From Pseudonocardia sp. CNS-004 (GTDB taxonomy: Bacteria; Actinomycetota; Actinomycetes; Mycobacteriales; Pseudonocardiaceae), in contig MKJV01000087.1 of assembly GCA_001942185.1 (NCBI GenBank), positions 1 to 64,000 of the forward strand: a stretch of 64,000 nt of DNA. Direction: 5' to 3'. Positions 1-9,974 of this stretch are shown here, in pieces. The translations under genes were made by a program, and so were the position numbers. The first letter of the stretch is position 1. Each line of letters opens with the position of its first letter. The notes below the pieces were generated by a model. It was given only the letters and a program-made list of their open reading frames with translations, searched no databases and was not told the origin of the DNA.

Positions 1-160
1 CAACCTCCCCGCAGGCCAGATCCCCCTGGTCATGCTCGACATGTGGGAACACGCCTTCTACCTGCAGTACCGCAACGTCAAGCCCGACTACGTCAAGGCA
101 TGGTGGAACGTCGTCAACTGGGCCGACGCGGCCGCCCGCTTCGCGAAGGCCCGCGCCTGA
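1..160 (+). CDS. sodA: Superoxide dismutase (Fe/Mn), C-terminal end
   Basis: Only the last 52 codons are in the window, read from base 2 to a TGA at 158-160. The peptide contains [19 protein letters not shown] followed by a WWNVVNW stretch. This is the conserved C-terminal signature of Fe/Mn superoxide dismutases, in which the Asp and His of DMWEHA are two of the metal ligands. The enzyme converts superoxide to hydrogen peroxide and oxygen in the cytoplasm. The metal (Mn or Fe) cannot be decided from this fragment. The family call is very secure; the gene is partial only because the window starts here. Confidence 0.95.
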   Translation, partial: NLPAGQIPLVMLDMWEHAFYLQYRNVKPDYVKAWWNVVNWADAAARFAKARA

Positions 161-278
161 CCCACCGGCGCGCCCCACGGAAGGGGCAACGTGGTTGACC
201 GTGCCGCTACGGCATGGTGTCTGCTCGGGTCCGCGGCAGCAGTCCAGCACCCCCTCCCGCCGCGGAGAGGCCCACCCG

Positions 279-2167
279 ATGCCCGAGCTGATCGATCTCG
301 AGGAGTTCTTCGCCGACCCGCGGTTCGCCGTGCCGACCATCTCCCCGGACGCACCCGGATCGCTTACCTGGCACCGAACCACGGGCGGCGCAACGTGTGG
401 GTGCGGGGCGTCGACGAGGAGCACTCCGACGCGGTGTGCGTCACGAACGACACCCGGCGCGGGATCACCACGTACTACTGGACCGACGACCCGCGGATCA
501 TGCTGTACCTGCAGGACACCGACGGCAACGAGGACTGGCACCTCTTCCGCGTCGACCTCGACGACCCCGACGCGCCCGCCGTCGACCTGACCCCGATGGA
601 CCCCGGATCCCGCGTGGCCGGCGTCGAGCCGTACCGGCCCGCCCCGGGCACCGTCCTCGTCTCGATGAACCAGCGGCCGATGTTCTTCGACATCTTCCGG
701 GTCGACATCGCCACCGGCGAGACGGTGTTGCACCGCGAGCAGGACGCCCCGGGCGACGCCGTCCTGCTCGACCTGGACGGCGAACCGGCGTTCCACACCG
801 CGCTGGCCGAGGACGGCACCGTCGATCTCTCCGCGATCGACCCCGTTACCGGCGAGAAGCGGCTCCTGCGCCGGATGGGCGGCGTGGAGCATCCGATGGG
901 CGTCCAGCCCCAGCAGGTCACCGCCGGCGGGAAAGGGCTGCTCGTCGGCTCCTTCCAGGACGGCGACGACCTGCAGCTGGTGCGCATCGACCGGGATACC
1001 GGCGAGGAGACCGTCGTCGCCGCCGTCGACGGCCACGACCTCGACATCAGCGGTTCCATGCTCCCCGGGGTGCTGCCGCCGCCGGTGCACACCAGCCGGA
1101 GCACGGGCGAGGTCCTCGCCGCCCGTTTCGTCGCCGACCGCCCGCACATCGAGGTCCTCGACCCGCACTTCGCCGAGGTCTACGCGCACCTGCAGAAGCT
1201 CTCCGACGGTGTGCTCGGCACGCTGTCCGTGGACGAGTCCGGGCAACGCTTCGTCGTGACCTTCATCCACGACCGCGACCCGGGCGTCACCTGGTTCTAC
1301 GACCACGCCGCCGGCGAGGCCCGGATGCTGTTCCGCGCCTTCCCGGACCTCGACCCGGACACGATGGCCCCGATGACGCCGGTGGCCCTCACCGCCCGCG
1401 ACGGGCTGCCACTGCACGCGTTCCTGACACTCCCGGTCGGGGTCGAGCCACGGGCGCTGCCGCTGGTCCTGGTCGTGCACGGCGGGCCGTGGACGCACGA
1501 CTCCTGGGTCTTCAACCAGGAGGCGCAGTTCCTGGCCAACCGGGGCTACGCGGTGCTGCAGGTCAACTTCCGCGGTTCCCTCGGCTACGGGCGCCGGCAC
1601 GTCACCGCCGCGATCGGCGAGTTCGCCGGCGCGATGCACGATGACCTGATCGACGCCGCCGACTGGGCCGTCGCCCAGGCTACGCCGACCCCGCCCGCAT
1701 CGGCATCTACGGGGCTCCTACGGCGGGTACGCGGCGCTCGTCGGCGTCACCGTCACCCCCGACTACTTCGCCGCCGCGGTCGACTACGTCGCATCTCGGA
1801 CCTCGCCAACTTCATGCGCACGCTGCCCCCGTTCACCAGGCCCTACTTCGCCGCCAACTGGTTCGGCTACGTCGGCAACCCCGACGACCCGGCCCAGGAA
1901 GCCGACATGCTGGCCCGGTCGCCCATCACGATGACCGACCGCATCCGCACCCCATTGCTCGTCGCCCAGGGCGCCAACGACGTCCGCGTCGTGCAGGCCG
2001 AGTCCGACAACATCGTCGCGTCGCTGCGCGACCGCGGGATACCCGTCGAGTACCTCGTGGCCGAGGACGAGGGGCACGGCTTCAACAACCCGGAGAACCG
2101 CCGGCGGCTCTACCGCGCCATCGAACGGCACTTCGCAGAACACCTCGGTGGCCGCCGAGGCGGGTGA
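279..2167 (+). CDS. S9 family peptidase (prolyl oligopeptidase/acylaminoacyl-peptidase type), frameshifted
   Basis: A beta-propeller N-terminal half (DPRIMLYLQDTDGNEDWHLF and similar WD/TolB-like blades) is followed by an alpha/beta hydrolase domain. The hydrolase has the LVLVVHGGPW oxyanion segment, a broken G-x-S-Y-G-G-Y nucleophile elbow near 1716, Asp in AQGANDVRV near 1980 and His in DEGHGFNNPENR near 2076, so the Ser-Asp-His triad is complete after repair. The ATG at 279 follows a GGAGAGG and matches the family N-terminus (ISPDG...). The frame breaks near 355, then three more single-base losses occur near 1680, 1714 and 1790. Those three add up to one codon, so the reading frame stays open while the peptide across the active-site serine is scrambled. 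Repaired length is about 630 aa. It is probably a cytoplasmic peptidase; the substrate is unknown. Confidence 0.88.
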
Positions 2168-2672
2168 CCGGCGCGCGCCAAGTCACGTGCTTGATCGGAC
2201 CGGAGCATCTTCCGTTGATTTTCGGCTCACGCACATCATCCGAGCCGACGCTGCCCGTGGACGGGTGGCATGGGCCGACACGGGGTGCGTGGCCGGAGAA
2301 CATGTGCGTGCCGCCCTGCTGCGCACCCCCGCGACATCCGCCTCCAGTGGCGCCGCGCCACGAAGGGCGGCCTACGGATGCCTCAGACCCATCAGCCCGA
2401 CACCAGTGGTCTCCACCAGCTACGTGCTGATGGATGCCGCCACGGGCTGTTCCTCGCTCATCTGCCACATGGCAGGACGCGGCCCGCGGTTTGTCCGGAC
2501 CGGTGAATCCCGCCTGCCGCAGGGGTGAACTCACACACGTATCCGAGATCTGCCGGACACCTTCCGTTAACGTCGAACGCAACACAGCTGTGCCCCGGGT
2601 GGTGCCGAGCGTCCCGCACCCGTCCCTCGAACCCGGCTGACGCCACAGCATCTTCACCCCGGAAGGTGAGAC
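2168..2672. other. Intergenic region with no recognised gene
   Basis: About 500 bases separate the peptidase from the leader ORF and NRPS. Several short frames cross it, but none has convincing codon use, a family signature or a good ribosome binding site. Near its left end is a TTGATCGGACCGG segment that resembles the half-site of the palindromic elements at 16897 and 22363, but no partner arm follows. The right part (about 2530-2600) is less GC-rich and may hold the promoter for the downstream operon. I see no RNA gene or clear terminator. Confidence 0.4.
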
Positions 2673-2741
2673 ATGCGCCCCCGCGCTGCACGCTGCCGTC
2701 GCCATGCCCGGATCGCGCCGGAAGCGGTCGGTGCCCGGTGA
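2673..2741 (+). CDS. Possible 22-aa Arg-rich leader peptide coupled to the NRPS
   Basis: An ATG at 2673 sits just after a strong GGAAGGTGAG ribosome binding site (2661-2670). It opens a 22-codon frame, MRPRAARCRRHARI..., with seven arginines, that ends in a TGA at 2739-2741. That TGA overlaps the GTG proposed as the NRPS start (2738-2740) in a GTGA junction, the usual geometry of translational coupling. No family is recognised. It could be a regulatory leader (attenuation or coupling), or an artefact if the NRPS really starts upstream and the sequence here is faulty. The ribosome binding site and the exact overlap are what is seen; the role is inference. Confidence 0.35.
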   Translation: MRPRAARCRRHARIAPEAVGAR

Positions 2742-5700
2742 CGCTCGCGCTCACTCGCACCCCCGCGCTCTACCCCACCGCCCCGCCGCCGCCCCGCCGC
2801 ACGCTGCTCGACGTCCTCGCGGAGACCGCCGCGGCGCACCCCGACGAGGCCGCGATCGACGCCGGCGCCACGGTGCTCACCTACCGCGGGCTGGTCGAGC
2901 AGGTCGACGTCGTGCGGCGGCGCCTCGCCGGCGCCGGCATCGGGGTCGGTGACCGCGTCGCGTCCGGATCTCCTCCGGCACCGCCGAGCTGTACGTGGCG
3001 ATCCTCGCCGTCCTCTCCGCGGGTGCCGCGTACGTCCCCGTCGACGCCGACGACCCCGACGAGCGGGCCGATCTGGTGTTCGGCGAGGCCGGGGTGTGCG
3101 CGGTGCTGCGCGATGGGGTTCTGGGAGACGGCGGGAGCATGACCGCCCACGGTGTGCCGATCGGCACGCCCGGCACACCCGGCCCCGACCACGACGCGTG
3201 GATCATCTTCACGTCCGGCTCGACCGGCACCCCGAAGCGTCGCGGTCGGCCACGGCTCCGCGGCGGCGTTCGTCGACGCCGAGGCGCGGCTGTTCCTCGC
3301 CGACGAGCCGATCGGGCCGGGCGACCGCGTGCTCGCGGGGCTGTCGGTCGCGTTCGACGCCTCCTGCGAGGAGATGTGGCTCGCGTGGCGCCACGGCGCG
3401 TGCCTGGTGCCGGCACCGCGGGCGCTGGTGCGCACCGGGGTCGACCTCGGGCCGTGGCTGGAGGCGCAGCGCATCACGATCGTCTCCACCGTGCCCACGC
3501 TCGCCGCGCTGTGGCCGCCGGAGGCCCTGGAGGACGTCCGGCTGCTGATCTTCGGCGGCGAGGCGTGCCCTCCCGAGCTGGCCGAGCGGGTCGCCGTCGA
3601 GGGCCGCGAGGTGTGGAACACCTACGGCCCGACCGAGGCCACCGTGGTCGCCTGCGCCGCCCAGCTCACCGGGGAGGGGCCGGTCCGGATCGGGCTGCCG
3701 CTCGACGGGTGGGCGCTCGCCGTCGTCGACGGTGTGGGCGAACCGGTCGCGATCGGCGAGAGCGGTGAGCTCGTGATCGGCGGGGTCGGGCTCGCCCGCT
3801 ACCTCGACACCGAGAAGGACGCCGCCCGGTTCGCCCCGCTCCCGTCCCTGGGCTGGGAACGCGCCTACCGCAGCGGCGACGTCGTCCGCGCCGAGGAGGC
3901 CGGGCTGGTGTTCCTGGGGCGGGCCGACGAGCAGATCAAGCTCGGCGGGCGGCGCATCGAGCTGGGCGAGGTCGACGCCGCGCTGCTCACACTGCCCGGC
4001 GTCCGCGGCGCGGCTGCCGCCGTGCGCCGCACCCGGGCGGGCAACCAGGTCCTGGTGGGATACGTGGTTCCGGACGGCGACGGTCCGGACGGCGACGGTC
4101 CGGACGGCCGCGGCCTGGACACCGACGCCGCGGCGCTCGCGCTGCGCGAACAGCTCCCCGCGGCGCTCGTGCCGCTGCTCGCCCTCGTCGACGACCTGCC
4201 GACGCGCACGTCGGGCAAGGTCGACCGGGACGCGCTGCCGTGGCCGCTCCCGGCGGCGAGCGGGGTCGACCCCGTCGCCGCGGGTCTGCTGACCCCCACG
4301 GAAGGGTGGCTGGCCGAGGGCTGGACGGAGATCCTCGGGGTTCAGGTCACCGACCCGAAGGCCGACTTCTTCAGCCACGGCGGCGGCAGCCTCACCGCCG
4401 CACAGCTGGTGGCGCGGATCCGCACGCGGTATCCGCAGGTGTCGGTCAACGACCTCTACCTGCACCCGAAGCTCCGGTCGCTCGCGACCCGGCTGGACGA
4501 GCTGACCGTCACCAGGACCGAGCGGCGCGAGGTCACTCCGACACCGCGGCGGGCGGCGGTGGCGCAGGCGCTGCTCATGGTGCCGGTGCTCACGCTGGTC
4601 GGCCTGCGGTGGGCGAGCGTGGCGGCGGCGGTCTCGACGATGGCCGCCGCGGTGGTGCCGTGGGCTCCCACGCCGTGGATGCCTACAGCGCCGTGGTGGG
4701 CGCTCGCACTGGCCTGGGTGGTGCTGTTCAGCCCGGCCGGGCGGATCGCGATCGCCGCGGGCGGCGCCCGGCTGCTGCTGCGCGGCGTGCGGCCGGGCAG
4801 CTACCCGCGCGGTGGCTCGGTGCACGTGCGGCTGTGGGCGGCCACCCGGCTGGCCGAGCTGTCCGGCGCCACCGGCGTGTCCGCCGCGTCGTGGACCACC
4901 CGCTACGCCCGCCTGCTCGGCGCGAAGATCGGCAAGGACGTCGACCTGCACTCGGCCCCTCCCGTGACCGGTCTGCTCAAGATCGGGCGCGGCGGGGCCG
5001 TGGAGCCGGAGGTCGACCTCGCGGGCCACTGGGTCGACGGCGACGTGGTGCACATCGGCAAGATCCGGATCGGCGCGGGCGCCACCGTCGGCGCCCGCAG
5101 CACGCTGCTGCCGGGTGCCCGGATCGGCAAGGGCTCGACGATCGCCGCCGGCTCGACGGTGCGCGGGGCCGTCCCCACGGGCCAGCGGTGGGCCGGTTCG
5201 CCCGCGATGAAGACCGGCAAGAGCGATGACGTGCACTGGCCGTCGGACCGCCCGGCGCACTCACGCAGGTGGGTGCTGGCCTACGGCGTGACGTCGACGC
5301 TGCTCGGGCTGGTCCCCGCGGTGGCGGCGCTGCCGGCGCTGGTGATCATCGCTGCCGGGGTCGCCGGCGCGACCTCCCCCGCGGAGGCGACGAACCGCGC
5401 GCTCCTCGTGGTGGCGCCCGCGACACTCGCGTACCTGCTCGCGTACGCGGCGGTCGTCGCGGCCGGGGTGCGCCTGCTCGGCATCGGCATGGTGGAGGGC
5501 TTCCACCCGGTGCACAGCCGCACGGGCTGGCAGGTCTGGGCCACCGAGCGGCTCATGGGCATGGCCCGCACCGGCCTGTTCCCGCTGTACTCCAGCCAGT
5601 TCACGGCCGCGTGGCTGCGGCTGCTCGGCGCGAAGGTCGGCCGCGACGTGGAGGCGTCGACGGTGATCGCGCTGCCGCGGATGACCACCGTGGCCGACGG

Positions 5701-6646
5701 CGCCTTCCTGGCCGACGACACCATGGTCGGCACGTACGAGCTCCGTGGCGGCTGGATGCACGTCGCGCCGTCACGGGTGGGCGAGCAGGCGTTCCTCGGC
5801 AACTCCGGGATGACCGCACCGGGCCGCTCGGTGCCCGACCGCGGTCTCGTCGGCGTGCTCTCCGCCGCGCCGCGGAAGGCGAAGAAGGGCTCGTCGTGGC
5901 TCGGCCTGCCTCCGATGCCGCTGCGCAGGGAGGCGGAGCGGGGTGACCCGAGCCGCACCTTCGACCCCCCGCGCAGGCTCCGGTTCGCGCGCGGTCTGAT
6001 CGAGCTGTGCCGGGTGGTGCCGGTGATGTGCTCCGCCGCGCTCGCCGTGCTGGTCGTCGGGCAGCTCGTGGCGATCCACGCGGGCGGCGGGCTCGTCGTC
6101 GCCGCGCTGCTGGCGGGGCCGCTGCTGCTCGCCGCGGGCGTCGCGGCCGCGGGCCTGACCACCGTGGCGAAGTGGCTGCTCGTGGGCCGGTTCCGGCCGG
6201 TCGAGCACCCGCTGTGGAGCTCGTTCGTCTGGCGCAACGAGCTGGCCGACACGTTCGTCGAGGTGCTGGCCGTGCCGTGGCTCGTCGGGCCGGCGAACGG
6301 CACCCCGGTGCTCACGGCCTGGCTGGAGACGATGGGCGCGCGCATCGGGCGCGGCGTGTGGCTGGAGACGTACTGGCTGCCCGAGTCCGACCTCGTGCAC
6401 CTGGGCGACGGCGCCACCGTGAACCGGGGCTGCGTTGTACAGACCCACCTCTTCCATGATCGGATCATGAGCATGGACGAGGTGCGCATCGACGACGGCG
6501 CGACGCTCGGACCCAACGGGATCATCCTGCCCGGCGCGGGGATCGGCGCGGGGACGACCGTCGGGCCGGGTTCGCTGGTCACGCGCGGCGACACCGTTCC
6601 GGCGGCCACCCGCTGGCTGGGCAACCCGATCACGACGTGGGGCTGA
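2738..6646 (+). CDS. Pls/PosA-family single-module NRPS (A-PCP plus membrane/hexapeptide C-terminus), frameshifted
   Basis: After repair of breaks near 2965 (one base) and 3238 (two bases) this is about 1,303 aa. It opens with an adenylation domain: IIFTSGSTGTPK, FDASCEEMW, NTYGPTEATVV, YRSGDVV, GRADEQIKLGGRRIELGE and the RTSGKVDRDALP lysine motif. A carrier domain follows (FFSHGGGSLTAAQL, phosphopantetheine Ser near 4390). There is no condensation or thioesterase domain. Instead there are several transmembrane segments interleaved with three hexapeptide-repeat blocks (around 4915-5215, 5620-5900 and 6330-6640). This layout defines the family of epsilon-poly-L-lysine synthetase, which makes isopeptide-linked poly-amino acids at the membrane. 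The binding pocket keeps the alpha-amino-binding Asp of FDAS and has Glu where cationic side chains are often read, so a basic amino acid is plausible but not shown. It is coupled to the M1 peptidase downstream. Confidence 0.9.
4075..4115 (+). repeat. Short in-frame tandem repeat in the NRPS
   Basis: A 15-base unit, GACGGCGACGGTCCG, is repeated twice and then partly a third time. It encodes DGDGPDGDGPDGRG in the A-domain tail before the RTSGK motif. It looks like a flexible acidic surface loop that has expanded by slippage and does not touch the core motifs. The copy number may vary between strains. Confidence 0.7.
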
Positions 6647-7971
6647 ACCGGCAACCGCCCGTCCAGGGCGCGGCCCGCTCGCGCGACCCGTACCTGCCCG
6701 CACACGGCAACGGCGGGTACCGGGTCGAGCACTACGACCTGGACGTCGACTACAAGATCTCCGCCAACCGCCTCACCGGGCGGGCGGTGCTCACCGCGGT
6801 GGCCGAGCAGCCGCTCCGCCGGTTCAGCCTCGACCTCTCGGCGTTCCGCGTGCCGCGGGTGCTCGTCGACGGCAGGTCGGCGCGGTTCGCCCACCGTGGC
6901 GGGAAGCTGCACGTCACGCCGGCGCGGCCGGTGACGGGCCGGTTCACCGTCGACGTGCGCTACGTCGGCAACCCCGCGCCGGTGTCGAGCCGCTGGGGCG
7001 ACGTCGGCTGGGACGAGCTGACCGACGGCGTGCTCGTCGCGAGCCAGCCGATCGGCGCGCCGTCGTGGTTCCCGTGCAACGACCACCCGTCGGACAAGGC
7101 GACCTACCGCATCGCCGTGACCGCCGCGGCGCCCTACACGGTGGCCGTCACCGGGGTGCTCGCGTCGCGGCGCCGTTCGGCCGGCACGCGGACGTGGGTG
7201 TACGAGTGTGCGGAGCCGACGGCAACGTACCTGGTCAGCATGCAGATCGGGCGCTACGACGACGTCGTGCTCGCCGCCGGCCCGGTGCCGCAGGTGGCGC
7301 TGCTGCCGGCCCGGCTGCGGGGGCGCGCCGCCCGCGACCTCGGCCGCCACCCCACGATCATGACGACGCTCGCCCGCTACTTCGGGCCCTACCCGTTCGC
7401 CGCCTACCAGCTCGTCGTCACCGACGACGAGCTGGAGGTCCCGATCGAGGCCCACGGAATGTCGATCTTCGGGTCGAACCACGTCGACGGGCGGCGCACC
7501 CACGAGCGGCTCGTCGTGCACGAGCTGGCGCACCAGTGGTTCGGCAACAGCCTCACGATCGCCGACTGGAGCCACATCTGGCTCAACGAGGGCTTCGCGA
7601 CGTACGCGGAATGGCTGTGGTCGGAGGCGGTGGGGGGCCGTGCGGCGGCGGCACACGCCCGGGAGTGGCACGCGCGCATGGCGGCGCGACCCGCCGACCT
7701 CGTCCTCGCCGACCCGGGGCCGGCACGCATGTTCGACGAACGCGTCTACAAACGCGGTGCACTGGTGCTGCACGCGCTGCGCACCCGCATCGGCGACGAG
7801 CGCTTCTTCGCGCTCCTGCCGGACTGGGCGGCGCGCCACCGGCACGCGACGGTGACCACCGCGCAGTTCGTCGAGCTGGCCGCACACCACGCCGGCGAGG
7901 ACCTCTCGGCGTTCTTCACCGCGTGGCTGCACCGTCCCGCGCTGCCTGCCCTCGCCGCGAGAGGTCGCTGA
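6637..7971 (+). CDS. M1 family metallopeptidase (aminopeptidase N-like, short form)
   Basis: This intact frame of 444 aa starts at a GTG (6637) that overlaps the TGA of the NRPS by ten bases, so the two are probably translated together. The zinc site is complete: VVHELAHQWFGN (HExxH) followed by the downstream Glu in WLNEGFATYAEWLW. An IEAHGMSIFG stretch stands where M1 enzymes have the exopeptidase GxMEN motif. It lacks the long C-terminal region of PepN, as many short actinobacterial M1 enzymes do, and has no clear signal peptide. Its position suggests it acts on the NRPS product, for trimming, recycling or self-protection; degradation of epsilon-poly-lysine by Zn aminopeptidases is known in producers. 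This functional link is inference. Confidence 0.88.
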   Translation: MGLNRQPPVQGAARSRDPYLPAHGNGGYRVEHYDLDVDYKISANRLTGRAVLTAVAEQPLRRFSLDLSAFRVPRVLVDGRSARFAHRGGKLHVTPARPVTGRFTVDVRYVGNPAPVSSRWGDVGWDELTDGVLVASQPIGAPSWFPCNDHPSDKATYRIAVTAAAPYTVAVTGVLASRRRSAGTRTWVYECAEPTATYLVSMQIGRYDDVVLAAGPVPQVALLPARLRGRAARDLGRHPTIMTTLARYFGPYPFAAYQLVVTDDELEVPIEAHGMSIFGSNHVDGRRTHERLVVHELAHQWFGNSLTIADWSHIWLNEGFATYAEWLWSEAVGGRAAAAHAREWHARMAARPADLVLADPGPARMFDERVYKRGALVLHALRTRIGDERFFALLPDWAARHRHATVTTAQFVELAAHHAGEDLSAFFTAWLHRPALPALAARGR

Positions 7972-7977
7972 CCGCGG

Positions 7978-8771
7978 TCACGACGCCGCTCTGCGGATCG
8001 CGGAGCGGGTGCGCCGCACGAGCGAGTAGCCGTTCGTCAGCGCTCGGTCCACCGCGAACACCCGGTGCAGGTCGGTGCAGTCGGCGATGCGGGCGAAGTC
8101 CTTCGGCGTGGTCGAGCGCCGCACCGTGAGCCGCGGGGTGGTGAACACGTTGCGGCCCGGCCGCGACGCGGCGTTGGCCACCGCGGCGGCCTGCTCGTAG
8201 CCCGCCTCCTCCACGGCGTCGCGCACGCGACGGCTCCAGTAGCCGTACGGGTAGGCGAGGCTCGGGACCGGCTCGCCGAGCCGCTCCTCCAGGAGCAACC
8301 TGGCGAGCGACAGCTCCTCGCGCAACGACCGGCCGTCGAGCTGGTCGAGCTGGGCGTGGCTGTGGCTGTGGGCCGCCACCTCGATCCCGCTGTCGTGCAG
8401 CTCCCGCACCTGCGTCCACGCCATCGTCCGATCCAGCGGGCGGCCCGCCGAGCGGGGCCCCGCGTCACGCAGCCACCCCGTCGTGACGAAGACCGTGGCC
8501 GGGAACCCGTACTCCTGCAGGAGTGGCAGCGCCTGCTCGTGGGTGTCGGCGTAGCCGTCGTCGAAGGTCAGCACGACGGGCCGGGCCGCAACTCCGCACC
8601 GGTTCGGCTGTGGGCCCACAAGTCGGCGAACGTGAGCCCGGTGAAGCCGCTGTCGCGCAGGTGGCGCAGCTGCCGGCCGAGATCCGCCGGTCGCACGGAC
8701 AGCGACCGCGTCTCGGCGGGCGGGTCGTCGGCGACCGAGTGGTACATGAGAACGGGCACCTGCCCCGTCAT
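7978..8771 (-). CDS. Polysaccharide deacetylase family protein (NodB domain), frameshifted
   Basis: The N-terminus MTGQVPVLMYHSVADDPP, the metal and catalytic segment VVLTFDDGYADTHEQAL and the HSHSH metal-binding motif identify a carbohydrate esterase family 4 enzyme. These remove N-acetyl groups from extracellular or cell-wall polysaccharides. The frame breaks near 8595 between the YHS region and LTFDDG; repaired length is about 264 aa. The ATG at 8771 overlaps the stop of the upstream glycosyltransferase by four bases (ATGA), so the two form an operon that may build and modify one surface glycan. No signal peptide is seen. It ends tail to tail with the M1 gene. Confidence 0.88.
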
Positions 8772-9844
8772 GCCTGCTCCTCCGTCGAGCGGGACCGGGC
8801 CACCCGCGCCCGCCCCACCACGTAACCCGCGGACGTCCAGGCGAACCCCGCGACGATCGCGCCGGCCCGCAGCACGCCCCCGAGGTCGCCGACCAGCCCC
8901 TCGCTCAGCCCCTTCGTGACGCCGCGCCGCAGCGCGAGGGCAGCGTATGCGCGTTCGTCGGCCAGCCCGTCGCCGACCCCGACGCTGTCGGTGACGAGCG
9001 CCTTCGACAGCCCCTCCGCGTAACAGCGCGTGCGGTAGTAGGCGAATCGCTGCCGCGTGACCGGGACCCGGTGGTGGATCACGGCCTGCGGCGTGAAGAT
9101 GAATTTTCCGTTCGGGAACCGCTGGCCCGCCCGGATGCAGAGCTCGGTCTCCTCACCCCCGAGCGGGCGCGATCCCGCCGACGACCGGCCGATGTGGGTG
9201 GGAAACCCGCCGATGGCGTCGAACAGGTCGCGCCGGAATGCGGCGTTTCCGCCGTGCAGATTGCGGACGATTCCGGGGTTGCGCCCGGCGTGGGTGCAGC
9301 CCACGACCCAGTCGAACTCCCGCGGCCACCACCGCGGGCGCTCGGTGGCCCACGCGGGCAGCGTCAGCCCGCCCACGCCGAGCACGTCGGGGTGGGCGAA
9401 ACGGCGGGCGAGCGCCTCGAGCCACCCCGGATCGGCCACCGCGTCGTCGTCGAGGAACGCGACGACATCACCCTGCGCGAGCGCCACACCGGTGTTCTTT
9501 CCCCCGGACAGCCCGCGGACCTGCGCGTTCTCGACCACGGTCACGTCGAGTTCCGCGGAGAACCGCGCGTACAGCGCGGGATTGTGGTCGACGACGAGGA
9601 TCACCTCGCGCGGCTGCGGCACCTGAGCGCGAGCCGACGCGACCGCCGCCAGGGTGTCGTCCCACCGATCGTCTGCGAAGGCGCAGATCACGACCGACAG
9701 GCTCGGCAGCTCGTCCCGGTCGGCCTCCCCCGCCCCGGCCGGATCGCTGCCCATCGATCCTTGGTTTTTGGCATCACGAATCATCTGCATCGTCCCCCCG
9801 GACGCATCCCCATGATCAACGGTTTGTGCCGTTATCGACCGCAT
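8768..9844 (-). CDS. Family 2 glycosyltransferase
   Basis: This intact frame has LPSLSVVICAF at the nucleotide-sugar entry strand, GLSGGKNTGVALAQGDVVAFLDDDA as the DxD metal site, NLHGGNAAFRR and GGEETELCIRA. These are typical of GT-A fold family 2 enzymes that add sugars to glycolipids or polysaccharides at the cytoplasmic face of the membrane. A hydrophobic stretch near the C-terminus (AGAIVAGFAWTSAGYVV) could attach it to the membrane. The ORF starts with ATG at 9844, but the conserved domain begins about 45 residues in, so a later start is possible. It is coupled to the deacetylase and divergent from a second GT2 gene. The sugar donor and acceptor are unknown. Confidence 0.9.
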   Translation of the reverse strand: MRSITAQTVDHGDASGGTMQMIRDAKNQGSMGSDPAGAGEADRDELPSLSVVICAFADDRWDDTLAAVASARAQVPQPREVILVVDHNPALYARFSAELDVTVVENAQVRGLSGGKNTGVALAQGDVVAFLDDDAVADPGWLEALARRFAHPDVLGVGGLTLPAWATERPRWWPREFDWVVGCTHAGRNPGIVRNLHGGNAAFRRDLFDAIGGFPTHIGRSSAGSRPLGGEETELCIRAGQRFPNGKFIFTPQAVIHHRVPVTRQRFAYYRTRCYAEGLSKALVTDSVGVGDGLADERAYAALALRRGVTKGLSEGLVGDLGGVLRAGAIVAGFAWTSAGYVVGRARVARSRSTEEQA

Positions 9845-9974
9845 CGGCCGTTGCGCCCAGACCGTTACATACCGATCACAGCTACGCTACGTGCACATTT
9901 CGCCACGGGACGGGCCTTTCCGGGACACCGGCCCGGCGTCATCGCCCCTGGACGGAGCGCGGTACCGTCGTGGC
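9845..9974. promoter_or_regulatory. Divergent promoter region between two glycosyltransferase genes
   Basis: These 130 bases lie between oppositely oriented GT2 genes and are clearly less GC-rich than their surroundings (for example the stretch around CCGTTACATACCGATCACAG at about 9860-9880). They must hold the promoters of both genes. I cannot assign -35 and -10 boxes with confidence and see no strong palindrome. Confidence 0.4.

Noticed and set aside
397-1644. Long Arg-rich frame on the plus strand inside the S9 peptidase gene
   Set aside because: It is an off-frame reading of the peptidase; Arg/Pro/Ala-rich composition and no domain. Many similar frames occur over all GC-rich genes here.
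2168-2672. Small protein genes in the gap after the S9 peptidase
   Set aside because: Short frames overlap on both strands without ribosome binding sites, domains or typical codon use.
5281-7932. 883-aa minus-strand frame opposite the NRPS and M1 genes
   Set aside because: The plus strand has complete NRPS and M1 motifs; the minus frame is low-complexity and lacks any recognisable domain.
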